Below, one piece after another: positions 28,689 to 37,318 of a stretch of DNA of 64,000 nucleotides; positions within the stretch are counted from its first letter, which is position 1; each line of letters starts with the position of its first letter. The notes under the pieces were generated by a model. That model made no database searches, was not told the DNA's origin, and saw only the letters and a list, made by a program, of their open reading frames with translations. The stretch is from Gluconacetobacter takamatsuzukensis (GTDB lineage Bacteria; Pseudomonadota; Alphaproteobacteria; Acetobacterales; Acetobacteraceae), in assembly GCF_014174275.1 (NCBI RefSeq), contig NZ_JABEQK010000004.1, positions 62,001 through 126,000 of the forward strand. The letters are read 5' to 3'. A program made the position numbers and the translations under genes.

Positions 28689-30068
28689 ATGCTGCCTGGG
28701 GGCGAACGGTCGATCAGGCCGTGCCGGCGCGGCTGGCGGGGTGGGGTGCTGGCTGTTGTTGCCGCCTTTCTGCCGTCGGTGGCGCTGGGCTGGAGCAACC
28801 ATCCGCTGTGTACGTGGCAGGCGACGGCGGTGATGCCGGGCATGGCCGACCGGATGGTGAGGGCGGAGGCGGTGGGGACGTTTCTGGCCGATGTTTCCGG
28901 GCGTTTGCCCGCCGTGCTGGACGGGGAGGAGAAATGGGCGCGGGAGACCCTGCCATTCTATGCGCCGCGGCCCGACGACCTGCGGTTCGGGGCGGCGGTG
29001 GGGGATGAGGCGGCGCTGCGAGCCGGATTCCTGCATGCGATCCGGGTCAATGACGGCATGACGCTGGGCCTTTACGTGCAGCGTCCGCCGGGTGTCGATG
29101 TGCCGGCGGACCGTCTATTTCCGTGGTCTTCGGCGAGTGTGCTCAGGACGCTGGAGGACACGGACCCCCATAGTCTGGAGCGTGTGGCGGAGGGGGACAT
29201 GGTGCGCGTGGCCGATGTGGTGGCGACCGCGACCAACGAGCCCGATTTCGGCCTGGATATCGATCTCTGGCAAGATAATGGCGCGGCGCAGGGGGCGCGG
29301 TACGGGTTCGGCGTGCAGCCGTTCGGCAATCCGCATCTCTCCTACGGGACGCAGGCGCCGTTTCACATGGGGTTCTATCATGAGAGCGCCATTGTCTATC
29401 GCACGGCCGGATATTTGCAGCGGACCTATCCGGAAGCGCGGATTCATCTGTTCATGACCCTGTCGCGTTTTGCGTTTGCGCAGGGGCATCCGTATTGGGG
29501 CTGGCGCTTTGCCGGGTGGGCCGTTCATTACGTGCAGGATCTTGGCCAGCCCTATCATGTGCGCGTGCTGCCCGGTGTGAGCGCGGCTTCCATGGTCTGG
29601 ATCGGGGTACTGGACAGGCTTGGGGTGCATGGTCCGCAGGTTGCCGCCGTCATTCGCGTGACCAACCGGCATGTCGTGCTGGAGAATTATCAATATCGGC
29701 GCATGTCGGCGGCCTATCGGGCGCACGACATGGACGATCCGCTGCTGATGGCGCTGCGCGATACGTCCGATGACGTGTCGTTGCGGCGCTTTGCTTCGTC
29801 ATCGGTGCGGGAGGTCATATCGGCGCAGTCGGCTGCTGTGGCGGGGGTGCTGGATGCGCAGTTGGTCCGGACGTTTCCGGCTGCCGATGTGGTGGCGGCG
29901 GAGGCGACGCTGGATGTGGCGGACCGCGATATGAATATCGTGTCGCGACAGGCGCCGCCGGGCGAGCAGGCGCGGATGACGCGGCTGGTTGCCGACCGGA
30001 TGCGTCAGGTGGGGCGGGATACGCGCGCCGTCATCCGGGTGCTGGACCCGGAGGCGGCGGGGCGCTGA
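28689..30068 (+). CDS. Exported zinc phospholipase C / P1-nuclease-like protein
   Basis: A 459-residue exported protein. The signal sequence would end at ALG, leaving W35 as first mature residue; in zinc phospholipase C and S1/P1 nucleases the free N-terminal Trp is a zinc ligand. The central AVHYVQDLGQPYHV matches the family zinc-binding HxxxD...H helix, and FHMGFYHE upstream could give another histidine. The C-terminal part has no match I recognise, and the protein is longer than typical members (250-300 residues). Substrate (lipid or nucleic acid) unknown. It is separated by 133 bases from the L,D-transpeptidase gene. Confidence 0.65.
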   Translation: MLPGGERSIRPCRRGWRGGVLAVVAAFLPSVALGWSNHPLCTWQATAVMPGMADRMVRAEAVGTFLADVSGRLPAVLDGEEKWARETLPFYAPRPDDLRFGAAVGDEAALRAGFLHAIRVNDGMTLGLYVQRPPGVDVPADRLFPWSSASVLRTLEDTDPHSLERVAEGDMVRVADVVATATNEPDFGLDIDLWQDNGAAQGARYGFGVQPFGNPHLSYGTQAPFHMGFYHESAIVYRTAGYLQRTYPEARIHLFMTLSRFAFAQGHPYWGWRFAGWAVHYVQDLGQPYHVRVLPGVSAASMVWIGVLDRLGVHGPQVAAVIRVTNRHVVLENYQYRRMSAAYRAHDMDDPLLMALRDTSDDVSLRRFASSSVREVISAQSAAVAGVLDAQLVRTFPAADVVAAEATLDVADRDMNIVSRQAPPGEQARMTRLVADRMRQVGRDTRAVIRVLDPEAAGR

Positions 30069-30120
30069 GCGGGGTGAAGGTTTGCTTTCAAAAGCGGGCG
30101 GCTTCGCTCATGATCCTGTG

Positions 30121-30630
30121 ATGACAAAATCCGGATTGCTCCCTTGCCTTGTCCTGCCGGCCTTGCTGGTGCTGTCTCCGGCCCGGGCGGCCCAAGGGGG
30201 GCCGACGCCGGCCAGCGTTGCGGCGGCGATCCGCACGGATGGGGCGGCGCAGGCGTTGGGTGCGCTGGACGATGCCGATACGTTCGATACGGTGACGGAC
30301 GGGATCGCGGCGGCGGATCCGGCCTGGCTGGCGCTGGTGCCCGCGATGGGGCCGGGGCTGGATTCCGACAGCGGGCCCGCGGTCTCGGCGGCGCTGGCCC
30401 TGGCGCTGCCGCAGCAGCCGCGGCTGGTGCTGCCGCTGCTGGACCCCGCCACGCCGGCGCTGGACCCGGCGCGGGTGTGCGCCCACCCTTTCATGCATGA
30501 CGAAGTGCCGGACCTGAAAGGGTATGTCCGGCGCACCCGCGCGGCCCTGCGGCGGGTGCGCGATGACGGAGTGCGCGCGGTGCGGGATCGGTGCCTGGCG
30601 GTGCTGGGGACGGCGAAGTCGGTGCCGTGA
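30121..30630 (+). CDS. Exported protein of unknown function
   Basis: A 169-residue protein with a signal peptide (MTKSGLLPCLVLPALLVLSPARA) and a mature part rich in Ala, Leu and Pro. Two cysteines, in ARVCAHPF and RDRCLAV, could form a disulfide in the periplasm. I recognise no family. It starts 52 bases after the phospholipase C-like gene with no obvious ribosome site (a GTG sits directly before the ATG), and ends 10 bases from the convergent peroxiredoxin gene. Confidence 0.6.
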   Translation: MTKSGLLPCLVLPALLVLSPARAAQGGPTPASVAAAIRTDGAAQALGALDDADTFDTVTDGIAAADPAWLALVPAMGPGLDSDSGPAVSAALALALPQQPRLVLPLLDPATPALDPARVCAHPFMHDEVPDLKGYVRRTRAALRRVRDDGVRAVRDRCLAVLGTAKSVP

Positions 30631-30640
30631 TGGCTGGGGG

Positions 30641-31234
30641 TCAGGGGTGAGTGGGTGTCGTGGCGGTTTTCCAGGCGCGGAGGGCGGCCAGGGTGCCGCT
30701 GATATGGCCGTCGGGCGCCATGGCGCTGTAGGCATAGAGAATATGGCCGTCCGGGGCGATGACGTATGAGGTGCGGCTGGCGTAGTGCAGCAGCGGCATC
30801 TTGGAATCGTAGGAGCTGGCGATCTTGCCCGCCGGGTCGGACGCGACGGGGAAGCGGCTGCGGCACTCGCTGACCGAGAAGCGGTCCAGCGTTTCGATCT
30901 TGTCCATCGAGATGCCGATGACCGTGGCGCCCAGCGCCTTGAACTGGTCCATCGCGTCGGCGAAATCATGCGCTTCGATGGTGCAGCCGCGCGTGAAGGC
31001 GGCCGGGTAGAAATACAGGACCACCGGGCCCTTGTGCAGGGCTTCGGCCAGCGAGAAGCCGAACTGCTTGCCGCCCAGGCTGGCCGGTGCCTCGAACAGC
31101 GGTGCGGTGCTGCCCAGCGGCAGGGCCGCCCGGGCCGGGGAGAAGGATACCAGCGTGACCCCGGAGAGCGTCATGGCCACGGGGAGGACCATGCTCAGTC
31201 TCGTGACGCGGCGGAGGATGGCGGAGCGGAGCAT
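30641..31234 (-). CDS. Exported Bcp/AhpC-type peroxiredoxin
   Basis: A 197-residue thiol peroxidase with an N-terminal export signal ending near ARAA (residue 37). The peroxidatic cysteine is C84 in FTRGCTIEAHDF, matching the TxxC motif; C124 (SVSECRSRF) is a possible resolving cysteine. It would reduce hydrogen peroxide or organic peroxides in the periplasm, unlike the usual cytoplasmic Bcp. The ATG at 31234 opens on the signal peptide. It lies 34 bases after the lytic transglycosylase gene on the same strand and may be cotranscribed. Its electron donor is not evident nearby. Confidence 0.87.
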   Translation of the reverse strand: MLRSAILRRVTRLSMVLPVAMTLSGVTLVSFSPARAALPLGSTAPLFEAPASLGGKQFGFSLAEALHKGPVVLYFYPAAFTRGCTIEAHDFADAMDQFKALGATVIGISMDKIETLDRFSVSECRSRFPVASDPAGKIASSYDSKMPLLHYASRTSYVIAPDGHILYAYSAMAPDGHISGTLAALRAWKTATTPTHP

Positions 31235-31268
31235 GGGCGGGGGTCTTTCAGCGGGAGGCGGGCAGCGG

Positions 31269-32570
31269 TCAGGACCGCGAATCAGGGGAAATGATGACGC
31301 AATTGTCGGACCCCGTCGACAGGCGATGGCAGGCCTCGACCGCCGCCTCGTGCGACAGGCCGGTGAGGCGGGCGCGATAGAGCATGCCGTGCGGCGCGTG
31401 GACGCCGGCGACCTGCGGATGGGCGCTGGCCAGCACGGCGGCGGCGCGGGTGCGGGCATGGCCCGCCGCCTGCGAGGCCATCGAGGCCGTGCCGAAGGCC
31501 CCGACCTGGATCGCCCAGTCATGCTGGGCCGGGGCCAGGCTGCCGCGGCGCAGCAGGGGCGCGGGCTCGGCCATCGCGGGCGGGACGAGCTGGAAGCCGT
31601 GGCTGGAGGCGGGGGCGGGCGCGGGAGGCGCCGAGGCGATGGCGACGGGGGCCGGGGTGGGGGTATCGGGCCGCGCGCGGGCGGCCCAGGCGGCGCGGAC
31701 GGCGTCGGCCGAGGTGCCCTGGCCGGCGGGGGCGACGGTCTTCCATGCCGTATAGGCCGGCGTGGGGGCCGGGGCGGTTTCCGCCGGGGCCTCGGCCACC
31801 TGGATCGGCTGGTTGTCGTCGCTGTCCTGCCGGTCGTTGCGATGGGCCCAGGCCGCGCGCACGGAGCTGGTCTGGGTGCTGGTCTGCGCGGCGGCGTAGA
31901 CGTGCCCGCGTGCCACGTCGTGGGCTTCGACCATCAGGTCGGCCTGCGAGCGGACATTGGGGGTGATGCCGGCGATCTGCGGGCCGATGGCGGCGACGTA
32001 ATTGCGGGTCTCGCGCGGCAGCGACCGGTGGTGCAGCAGGAAATCGTCCAGTCGCCCGGGGCCGGTATTGTAGGCGGCGAGGAAGCCGGGGGAGCCGTAG
32101 ATATCGTACATCTGTCGGATATAGGCGGTGCCGGCCATGATGTTGTCGTGGGGGCTGAACGGATCGTCGCCGAGCCCGTACTGGCCCTTCATTTCGTCGT
32201 AGGTCGGCGGCATGAGCTGCATCAGGCCCATCGCCCCCGGGGCCGAGGTGACGAACTGCCCGTTGCGGTAGAGCTGGCCGCCGGATTCGCGCTGCATGAC
32301 CGAGCGGATCCATGTATCGGGCACGTCGAAACGCTTCGACGCTTCCATGATGTAGGGGCCCCATGGGTCGTCGGGCGGTCCGGGCGGGGCGTAGTAGGAT
32401 TTGGCGTGGGCCCGGTATTCGGCGGCTTCCTGCATTACGGGGGCATGCTGGCCGGGGTCGGTGGCGCAGGCGGCCAGCAGGCCGGCCAGCCCGACCGCGC
32501 CGGCGGCGCGGATGGCGATCGGGCCGCGCCGGGACGGACGGGGGAGGCGGGCCGGCTTCTGTCGGGTCAT
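31269..32570 (-). CDS. Lipoprotein lytic transglycosylase with SPOR domain
   Basis: A 433-residue envelope enzyme that cleaves peptidoglycan glycan strands. It has lipobox LAAC (C35), an SLT domain at about 70-200 with catalytic E95 in MQRESGG, and the follow-up motifs APGAMGLMQLMP and AAYNTGPGR. A Pro/Ala-rich linker leads to a C-terminal SPOR-like domain from about residue 355 (WAIQVGAFGTASMA), which would bind denuded glycan at division or remodelling sites. The architecture is common in alphaproteobacteria. It is well separated (265 bases) from the debranching gene upstream. Confidence 0.88.
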   Translation of the reverse strand: MTRQKPARLPRPSRRGPIAIRAAGAVGLAGLLAACATDPGQHAPVMQEAAEYRAHAKSYYAPPGPPDDPWGPYIMEASKRFDVPDTWIRSVMQRESGGQLYRNGQFVTSAPGAMGLMQLMPPTYDEMKGQYGLGDDPFSPHDNIMAGTAYIRQMYDIYGSPGFLAAYNTGPGRLDDFLLHHRSLPRETRNYVAAIGPQIAGITPNVRSQADLMVEAHDVARGHVYAAAQTSTQTSSVRAAWAHRNDRQDSDDNQPIQVAEAPAETAPAPTPAYTAWKTVAPAGQGTSADAVRAAWAARARPDTPTPAPVAIASAPPAPAPASSHGFQLVPPAMAEPAPLLRRGSLAPAQHDWAIQVGAFGTASMASQAAGHARTRAAAVLASAHPQVAGVHAPHGMLYRARLTGLSHEAAVEACHRLSTGSDNCVIISPDSRS

Positions 32571-32795
32571 CGGGCGTTCATCCGGGACGGGCGCCGGACC
32601 CGCGAGGGCAGCGCCAGGGCAAAGACGGAAATTTGGCGCCGATTATGGCGAAAATAGGGAACGGCCCCGGTTTCGGACGTCGAAACGGCCATCGGCATCG
32701 TGATTGCATCCCGGTCCTGTGTGGAAGTTCAGGTCAGAGAGGAGGAATCTGCCCTAAATCTTTATAGAACGCCGTACTTTCGTGCAACATGGACG

Positions 32796-32830
32796 GGCCG
32801 TCGCATCGCGCGCGAAACGACGCGACGGCC
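32796..32830 (-). terminator. Stem-loop after debranching-enzyme gene
   Basis: A perfect 9-bp stem, GGCCGTCGC with GCGACGGCC (17-base loop), begins 5 bases beyond the stop codon. No T-run follows, so it may act with Rho or protect the 3' end. Confidence 0.5.
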
Positions 32831-32835
32831 GGATG

Positions 32836-35025
32836 TCAGTTGGTGATCTGGACCTGGATGGATTGCGTGCGCTGGACGACGTTGATCGCGACTTCGTCTT
32901 CCACGCGGACCAGGCGCACCGTGACCTTGTCGCCGCCGACTTCGAGATTGTACAGCGTCATCTGTTCCAGGAAGTCGGGCAGGCGGGGGCGCTGGAAATG
33001 CACCGAAACCGCCGCCGGATCGAAGCTGAGTCCCAGGATGGACTGGACCAGCGCCGGCAGCGTCGCCGCCGCCCAGGCCTGCGGCGAGCAGGCGACCGGG
33101 TAGCGCACCGGCCCTTCCGCCCGGTTGCGGGTGAAGCCGCAGAACAGTTCGGGCAGGCGCCGCAGGTCGGTATGGAAGGCGGCGTCGAACATGCCGCGGA
33201 ACAGGCGCTCGGCCTCGTCGCGATAGCCGTGGCGGGCCAGGCCCAGGCCGATCATGGCGTTGTCGTGCGGCCAGACCGAGCCGTTATGGTAGGCCATGGG
33301 GTTGTAGCGGGCCTCGCCCTCGGGGATCGTGCGGATGCCCCAGCCGGAGAAGGACGAGCGGTGCATCAGCCCCGCGACCAGCCGGGGCACGCGGTCGGGC
33401 GTTGCGATGTCGGTGAGCAGGATATGGCCCGCGTTGGACGAGCGGACGCGGCAGGGCTTCTTCTGGCCGTCCAGCGCCAGGGCGAAGGTGCCCAGTTCCT
33501 CGATCCAGAAGCGGGCGTTGAAGGCGACGCGCAGCGTGTCGGCCAGATGGTCCTGGCGGTCGGCATAGGCGGTGCGGCCCAGGCGGCGGCCGATGGTGGC
33601 GGCGGCGCGGCGCGCGGCGTAGACATAGGCTTGGACCTCGCACAGCGCGATAGGGCCTTCGGCCAGGGTGCCGTCGGCGTGGAAGATGCTGTCGAAACTG
33701 TCCTTCCAGCCCTGGTTGATCAGCCCGTCCTTGTTGCGGCGGCCATATTCCACGAACCCGTCGCCGTCGCGGTCGCCGTAGCGGTCGATCCATTCCACCG
33801 CGCGTTCGATGTTGGGCCAGATGGTGGTCATGAGCGCCACGTCGCCGGTGCGCTCCAGATACTGGCCCGCCAGCATGACGAAGAGCGGCGTGGAATCGAT
33901 GGAGCCGTAATAATGCCGGAACGGGACCTCGCCCAGTTCGGCCATTTCGCCGTGCCGGACCTCGTGCAGGATCTTGCCCGGTTCGGCGTCGGCCACCGGG
34001 TCTTCGGTCTGGGCCTGGTGGCGGGCCAGGTAGGCCAGGACGCCGCGCGCGATCTCGGGGTCCAGCCACAGGGTCAGCATGGCGGTGATCAGCGCGTCGC
34101 GGCCGAAGGCGGTGCTGTACCAGGGCACGCCGGCATAGGGGTAGGGGCCGGTCTTTTTATCCGTCAGCAGCATGTAGATGTCGCAGATGCAGCGGCGGAT
34201 GGCTTCGTTGAAGATCTCGTTCGAGGTCGCGATCGCCGCCGCGCGGGAGGAGGACAGGCGCAGGGCCCGCCTGGCCTCGACCGCGCCGCGCAGGAAGCGG
34301 CGGTTGGGCTGGGTCTCGTGCCGTTCGGTCGGGTCGCACTCGATTTCGTAATGGATCAGCACCCGGCGGCCCGGCGGAAGCTCGAAGCGGAAGGCGGCAT
34401 GCTGGGCCGTGAGCTCGGCCGGGGGCGGCCAGAAGCGGAGCTGGGTGGTGCGGCGGCGGCCGTCCAGCCCGTCATAGGACAGTTTGACCTCGGCATCGTC
34501 GATTTCGGGGGCGCGCATGGTGCCGCGCCGGGGGCGGGTGGAGCCGCGTGCCTCGAACAGGTCGGCGAAATCGGCCAGGAAGCGGATGTCGAGCAGGGCG
34601 GTGCGGGGCTCGACGTCGAAATTGCGGATCTCGACCCGCTCGTAGCACACGCGGTTCCACAGGAAGCGCGAGCGCCGCACATGCAGCAGGTCGTGGTTCA
34701 TGCGCTGGCCCTCGGGGCCGTCGATGTCGGTGTTGGTGAGGTCCACCGACAGCATCACGTTGTTTTCGCGCACCGTCGAGGACAGCAGGATGGGGCGGGT
34801 GCCCTGCAGGCTCATCGACAGGCCGGACAGGTAGCGCGTGTCGTGGAAATACAGGCCGTCCGCGATGCCGTCGCCGTACAGGATGTCGCCCGTCTGGTCG
34901 AAGACCCCGAACATGTCGCCCTGCTTGAGCGTATGCAGCCGGCGTTCCGACAGGAGGGATTTGGCAGCGACGGGGAAGCCGTCCAGGTCCCCGGCGTGCG
35001 TCTGGGTTTCTGTTTGGCTGTCCAT
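32836..35025 (-). CDS. Glycogen-debranching-like amylo-alpha-1,6-glucosidase
   Basis: A 729-residue cytoplasmic protein with an N-terminal GDE_N_bis-like beta domain (about 25-215, starting FGVFDQTGDILYGDGIADG) and a C-terminal alpha/alpha toroid related to amylo-alpha-1,6-glucosidases. Toroid motifs include WYSTAFGRDALITAML, DSFDSIFHADG and NGSVWPHDNAMIGLGLARHG. It is likely to act on alpha-glucans, but no glycogen genes are nearby and these proteins are rarely characterised, so the substrate is uncertain. AAGGA precedes the ATG. It is followed by a 9-bp stem-loop. Confidence 0.85.
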   Translation of the reverse strand: MDSQTETQTHAGDLDGFPVAAKSLLSERRLHTLKQGDMFGVFDQTGDILYGDGIADGLYFHDTRYLSGLSMSLQGTRPILLSSTVRENNVMLSVDLTNTDIDGPEGQRMNHDLLHVRRSRFLWNRVCYERVEIRNFDVEPRTALLDIRFLADFADLFEARGSTRPRRGTMRAPEIDDAEVKLSYDGLDGRRRTTQLRFWPPPAELTAQHAAFRFELPPGRRVLIHYEIECDPTERHETQPNRRFLRGAVEARRALRLSSSRAAAIATSNEIFNEAIRRCICDIYMLLTDKKTGPYPYAGVPWYSTAFGRDALITAMLTLWLDPEIARGVLAYLARHQAQTEDPVADAEPGKILHEVRHGEMAELGEVPFRHYYGSIDSTPLFVMLAGQYLERTGDVALMTTIWPNIERAVEWIDRYGDRDGDGFVEYGRRNKDGLINQGWKDSFDSIFHADGTLAEGPIALCEVQAYVYAARRAAATIGRRLGRTAYADRQDHLADTLRVAFNARFWIEELGTFALALDGQKKPCRVRSSNAGHILLTDIATPDRVPRLVAGLMHRSSFSGWGIRTIPEGEARYNPMAYHNGSVWPHDNAMIGLGLARHGYRDEAERLFRGMFDAAFHTDLRRLPELFCGFTRNRAEGPVRYPVACSPQAWAAATLPALVQSILGLSFDPAAVSVHFQRPRLPDFLEQMTLYNLEVGGDKVTVRLVRVEDEVAINVVQRTQSIQVQITN

Positions 35026-35101
35026 GACGGGGGTCCTTCGCTTTGAATCGGTTGTCTTGGTCCGGTGGGCCCCGGGGGCGGGGCCGCGTGCGGACGGGCG
35101 G

Positions 35102-36187
35102 TCAGAGCAGCCTGGTGAATTTCAGCAGCAGCCAGGCGATGACCATGAACAGGAAGCAGACGCCGCCGGCCTCGACGGTGCCCAGGGAGCCGGTCGCCAG
35201 GAACATGCCGCCGGTATTCATGCCGAAGAATCCGGTCACGAATGTGGCCGGCAGCATCAGGGTGGTCAGCACCGACACCGTGTACAGGCGCCGGTTGGTT
35301 TCTTCCGCCTGGCCCGACGCCAGCTCATCCTGCAACGATCGCGCGCGATCCTGCAATGCCATCAGGTCGTCCAGCGCCGCGTGGATCTGGCGCTGGGAGC
35401 GGTCGCGGATATCGTCCTCGGCCCAGTCCGGCAGTTCCAGATCCTCGTTGCGGAAGAGGCGGTCCACCGGCGAGATCACGCGCCGCAGCTCGGTCGAGCG
35501 GCGCCGTACCTTGCCGATCAGGCCGCTGATGCGGCCGAAATCGGTATGCTGGTCGAGGGTCAGCAGCAGGTCTTCGGCGCGGTCGAGCTGGTCGTCCAGC
35601 ATCGCGATGTTGCGCCGCACGCTGTCGGCGAATTCCAGCAGCGTCCGGTCCACGATCTCGGCGGGGCTGCGCGGGACCTCGACGCGTTGCAGCCAGCGAT
35701 AGGCGGCGCCCAGCGCGGGGACGGGGTGGCGGCGGGTGGTGACCAGCAGGTCGGGCAGGACTGCGAAACGCCAGGCCGAGACGCTGGTATCGTCGTCGGT
35801 CATGCCGTCGTCGAAGGCAGGCAGGGCGCCGTAGACGATGTCGCCGTCGGCCTCGAGCTGGGTGCCTCGGTCGGTGCCGGCCAGGGTGGTGCGGGCTTCC
35901 TCGGGCAGGCAGGCTATCGCCTCGACCCGCGCACGGCTGGCGGTGTGCACCACGTCGTAATGCAGCCAGACCCAGCCGGCGGGCCGTTCCTCACGCGCGG
36001 AGGTGGAGGGACCGGCGTCGTCGGCGTGCGGCGGGCGGCTGTTGAGATGGTCGGCCGCCTGCTGGGCCGTGAGCTGGACCGGCCGCTGGCCGGGCACGCA
36101 GGATACCGCCCAGACCAGGCCGTCCGCGGCATCGCCCTGCGGCGTATCGGCGAGGGACAATTCGGTCTGGGCTATCGTATCGGGCAT
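35102..36187 (-). CDS. CorA-family divalent cation transporter (ZntB-like)
   Basis: A 361-residue membrane protein with a large cytoplasmic N-terminal funnel, a long stalk helix and two C-terminal membrane helices. The selectivity motif GMN appears as GFFGMNTGG between the helices. CorA proteins carry Mg2+ or Co2+; the ZntB branch carries Zn2+. Sequence alone does not settle the ion. The ATG at 36187 (MPDTIAQTEL) is preferred; the frame extends to 36514 only as a shadow of the deaminase gene. A nested inverted repeat (36236-36277) lies in its leader. Confidence 0.87.
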   Translation of the reverse strand: MPDTIAQTELSLADTPQGDAADGLVWAVSCVPGQRPVQLTAQQAADHLNSRPPHADDAGPSTSAREERPAGWVWLHYDVVHTASRARVEAIACLPEEARTTLAGTDRGTQLEADGDIVYGALPAFDDGMTDDDTSVSAWRFAVLPDLLVTTRRHPVPALGAAYRWLQRVEVPRSPAEIVDRTLLEFADSVRRNIAMLDDQLDRAEDLLLTLDQHTDFGRISGLIGKVRRRSTELRRVISPVDRLFRNEDLELPDWAEDDIRDRSQRQIHAALDDLMALQDRARSLQDELASGQAEETNRRLYTVSVLTTLMLPATFVTGFFGMNTGGMFLATGSLGTVEAGGVCFLFMVIAWLLLKFTRLL

Positions 36188-36235
36188 CGTGATATCCGGG
36201 ACCGCTCGCAATACAAGCGCACACTTGGCATGGGT

Positions 36236-36277
36236 GCCTGCCTGTTGCAATCCCATGGGTGGCAATGAGGGGCAGGC
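36236..36277. repeat. Nested inverted repeat between corA-like and deaminase genes
   Basis: GCCTGCC (36236-36242) pairs with GGCAGGC (36271-36277); inside, TTGC pairs with GCAA and CCC with GGG around AT. It starts 5 bases past the deaminase stop and ends about 49 bases before the transporter ATG. No T-run follows. It could terminate the deaminase transcript or be a leader structure of the cation transporter. Confidence 0.45.
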
Positions 36278-36282
36278 GGGGC

Positions 36283-36804
36283 TCAGGCGGCCGGCGGGGC
36301 GTCGCACCAGAAACCGGCATGCGGCCGGGCGGCTTCGTCCTCCAGCAGCGGGCCCACGACCGCGACCGGGCGCTGGCCGCGCGCGAAGACCTCGCGGCAT
36401 GGCAGGGCGAGGGTCGGGTTTTCGGGGTGGGCACCCGTCAGGGCCAGCAGGGTGTGCTCGGACAGTCCGTAGACCACGCGGCGGATATTGCTCCAGTAGA
36501 TGGCGCCTGCGCACATGCAGCAGGGCTCGGCGCTGGTGTAGAGCGTGCAGTCGGCCAGGGTTTCGGGCGGCAGCAGGCGGGCGGCCTCGGCCACCGCGCG
36601 GAGTTCGGCATGCTGGGTCGGGTCGCCCCCGGGCGGCATGGAATTGTTGATGGCCCGGCTGACGACGTGCCCGCCCGCGTCGGCGACCAGGGCCGCGAAC
36701 GGGTGCCGGCCGGCAGCCCGGGCTTCCGCCGACAGGGCGATGGCCTGGCGGAGCATGTCGAGATCCAGCGGCGAGGCGGTCTGGGGAAAAGGGGCGTCGT
36801 GCAT
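36283..36804 (-). CDS. Zinc-dependent nucleoside/guanine deaminase
   Basis: A 173-residue enzyme of the cytidine/deoxycytidylate deaminase fold. Zinc ligands are H65 in HAE (E67 is the proton shuttle) and C95 and C98 in PCCMC. Length and the SNIRRVVYGLSEHTLLALTG segment fit the guanine-deaminase/TadA-like group rather than cytidine deaminases. It is likely a purine-salvage enzyme. The ATG at 36804 is preferred over one at 36852, which adds 16 poorly conserved residues. Confidence 0.83.
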   Translation of the reverse strand: MHDAPFPQTASPLDLDMLRQAIALSAEARAAGRHPFAALVADAGGHVVSRAINNSMPPGGDPTQHAELRAVAEAARLLPPETLADCTLYTSAEPCCMCAGAIYWSNIRRVVYGLSEHTLLALTGAHPENPTLALPCREVFARGQRPVAVVGPLLEDEAARPHAGFWCDAPPAA

Positions 36805-36865
36805 CGTCGGGCCCTGCCGGAAAGGCGTGACGGGGCGGGGTGTCCCCGTCACGCCGTTGCGCCGA

Positions 36866-37255
36866 TTACTTGAGGTCTTCGGGGACCTTGCCGCCGTTTT
36901 CGGCCAGCTTCTGCATGACCTGGCGGTGCAGCCAGATGTTCATTGCCGCCGAATCGCTGGTGTCGCCGGTATAATGCAGTTCCTGGGCCAGTTGCTTGCG
37001 CGCGGCCAGCGAACTGTCCAGGCCCAGCAGCTTCATCAGGTCGACGATCGATTGCTGCCAGTTGAGGGGCTGGGGTGCCTTGGCGGCGAGGCCGGTCAGG
37101 ATGGCGGCGACATCGACCGGGGCGGACGGGGTGGGGGTCGCGGCCGGTGTCGGCGTGGCCGGGGCCGTGGCAGCCGGGGTGGCGGGGGCAGCCGCCGGGG
37201 GCGTGGCGCCGGCGTGGCCGAAGATGGTGGACAGGATGGTGCCGAGGATGCTCAT
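36866..37255 (-). CDS. DUF3597 family protein
   Basis: A 129-residue protein: a short N-terminal motif (MSILGTILSTIFG), an Ala/Pro/Thr-rich linker (about 16-46), and a conserved C-terminal domain with WQQSIVDLMKLLGLDSS, ARKQLAQELHY and MNIWLHRQVMQKL. It matches the DUF3597 family, whose function is unknown. There is no signal peptide. AAGGAG precedes the ATG. Its neighbours, the deaminase and adenosylhomocysteinase genes, are on the same strand but give no clear functional clue. Confidence 0.85.
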   Translation of the reverse strand: MSILGTILSTIFGHAGATPPAAAPATPAATAPATPTPAATPTPSAPVDVAAILTGLAAKAPQPLNWQQSIVDLMKLLGLDSSLAARKQLAQELHYTGDTSDSAAMNIWLHRQVMQKLAENGGKVPEDLK

Positions 37256-37318
37256 GCGCGGACTCTCCTTGCGGCGGCGCCGCCCGGGGTGCGCATGGTC
37301 CCCGGGCGGCGTCGCGTC

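Noticed and set aside
35068-35085. Hairpin GGCCCC/GGGGCC upstream of the debranching gene as terminator of the corA-like gene
   Set aside because: Six-bp GC stem without T-run; too likely by chance in this composition to list as a feature.
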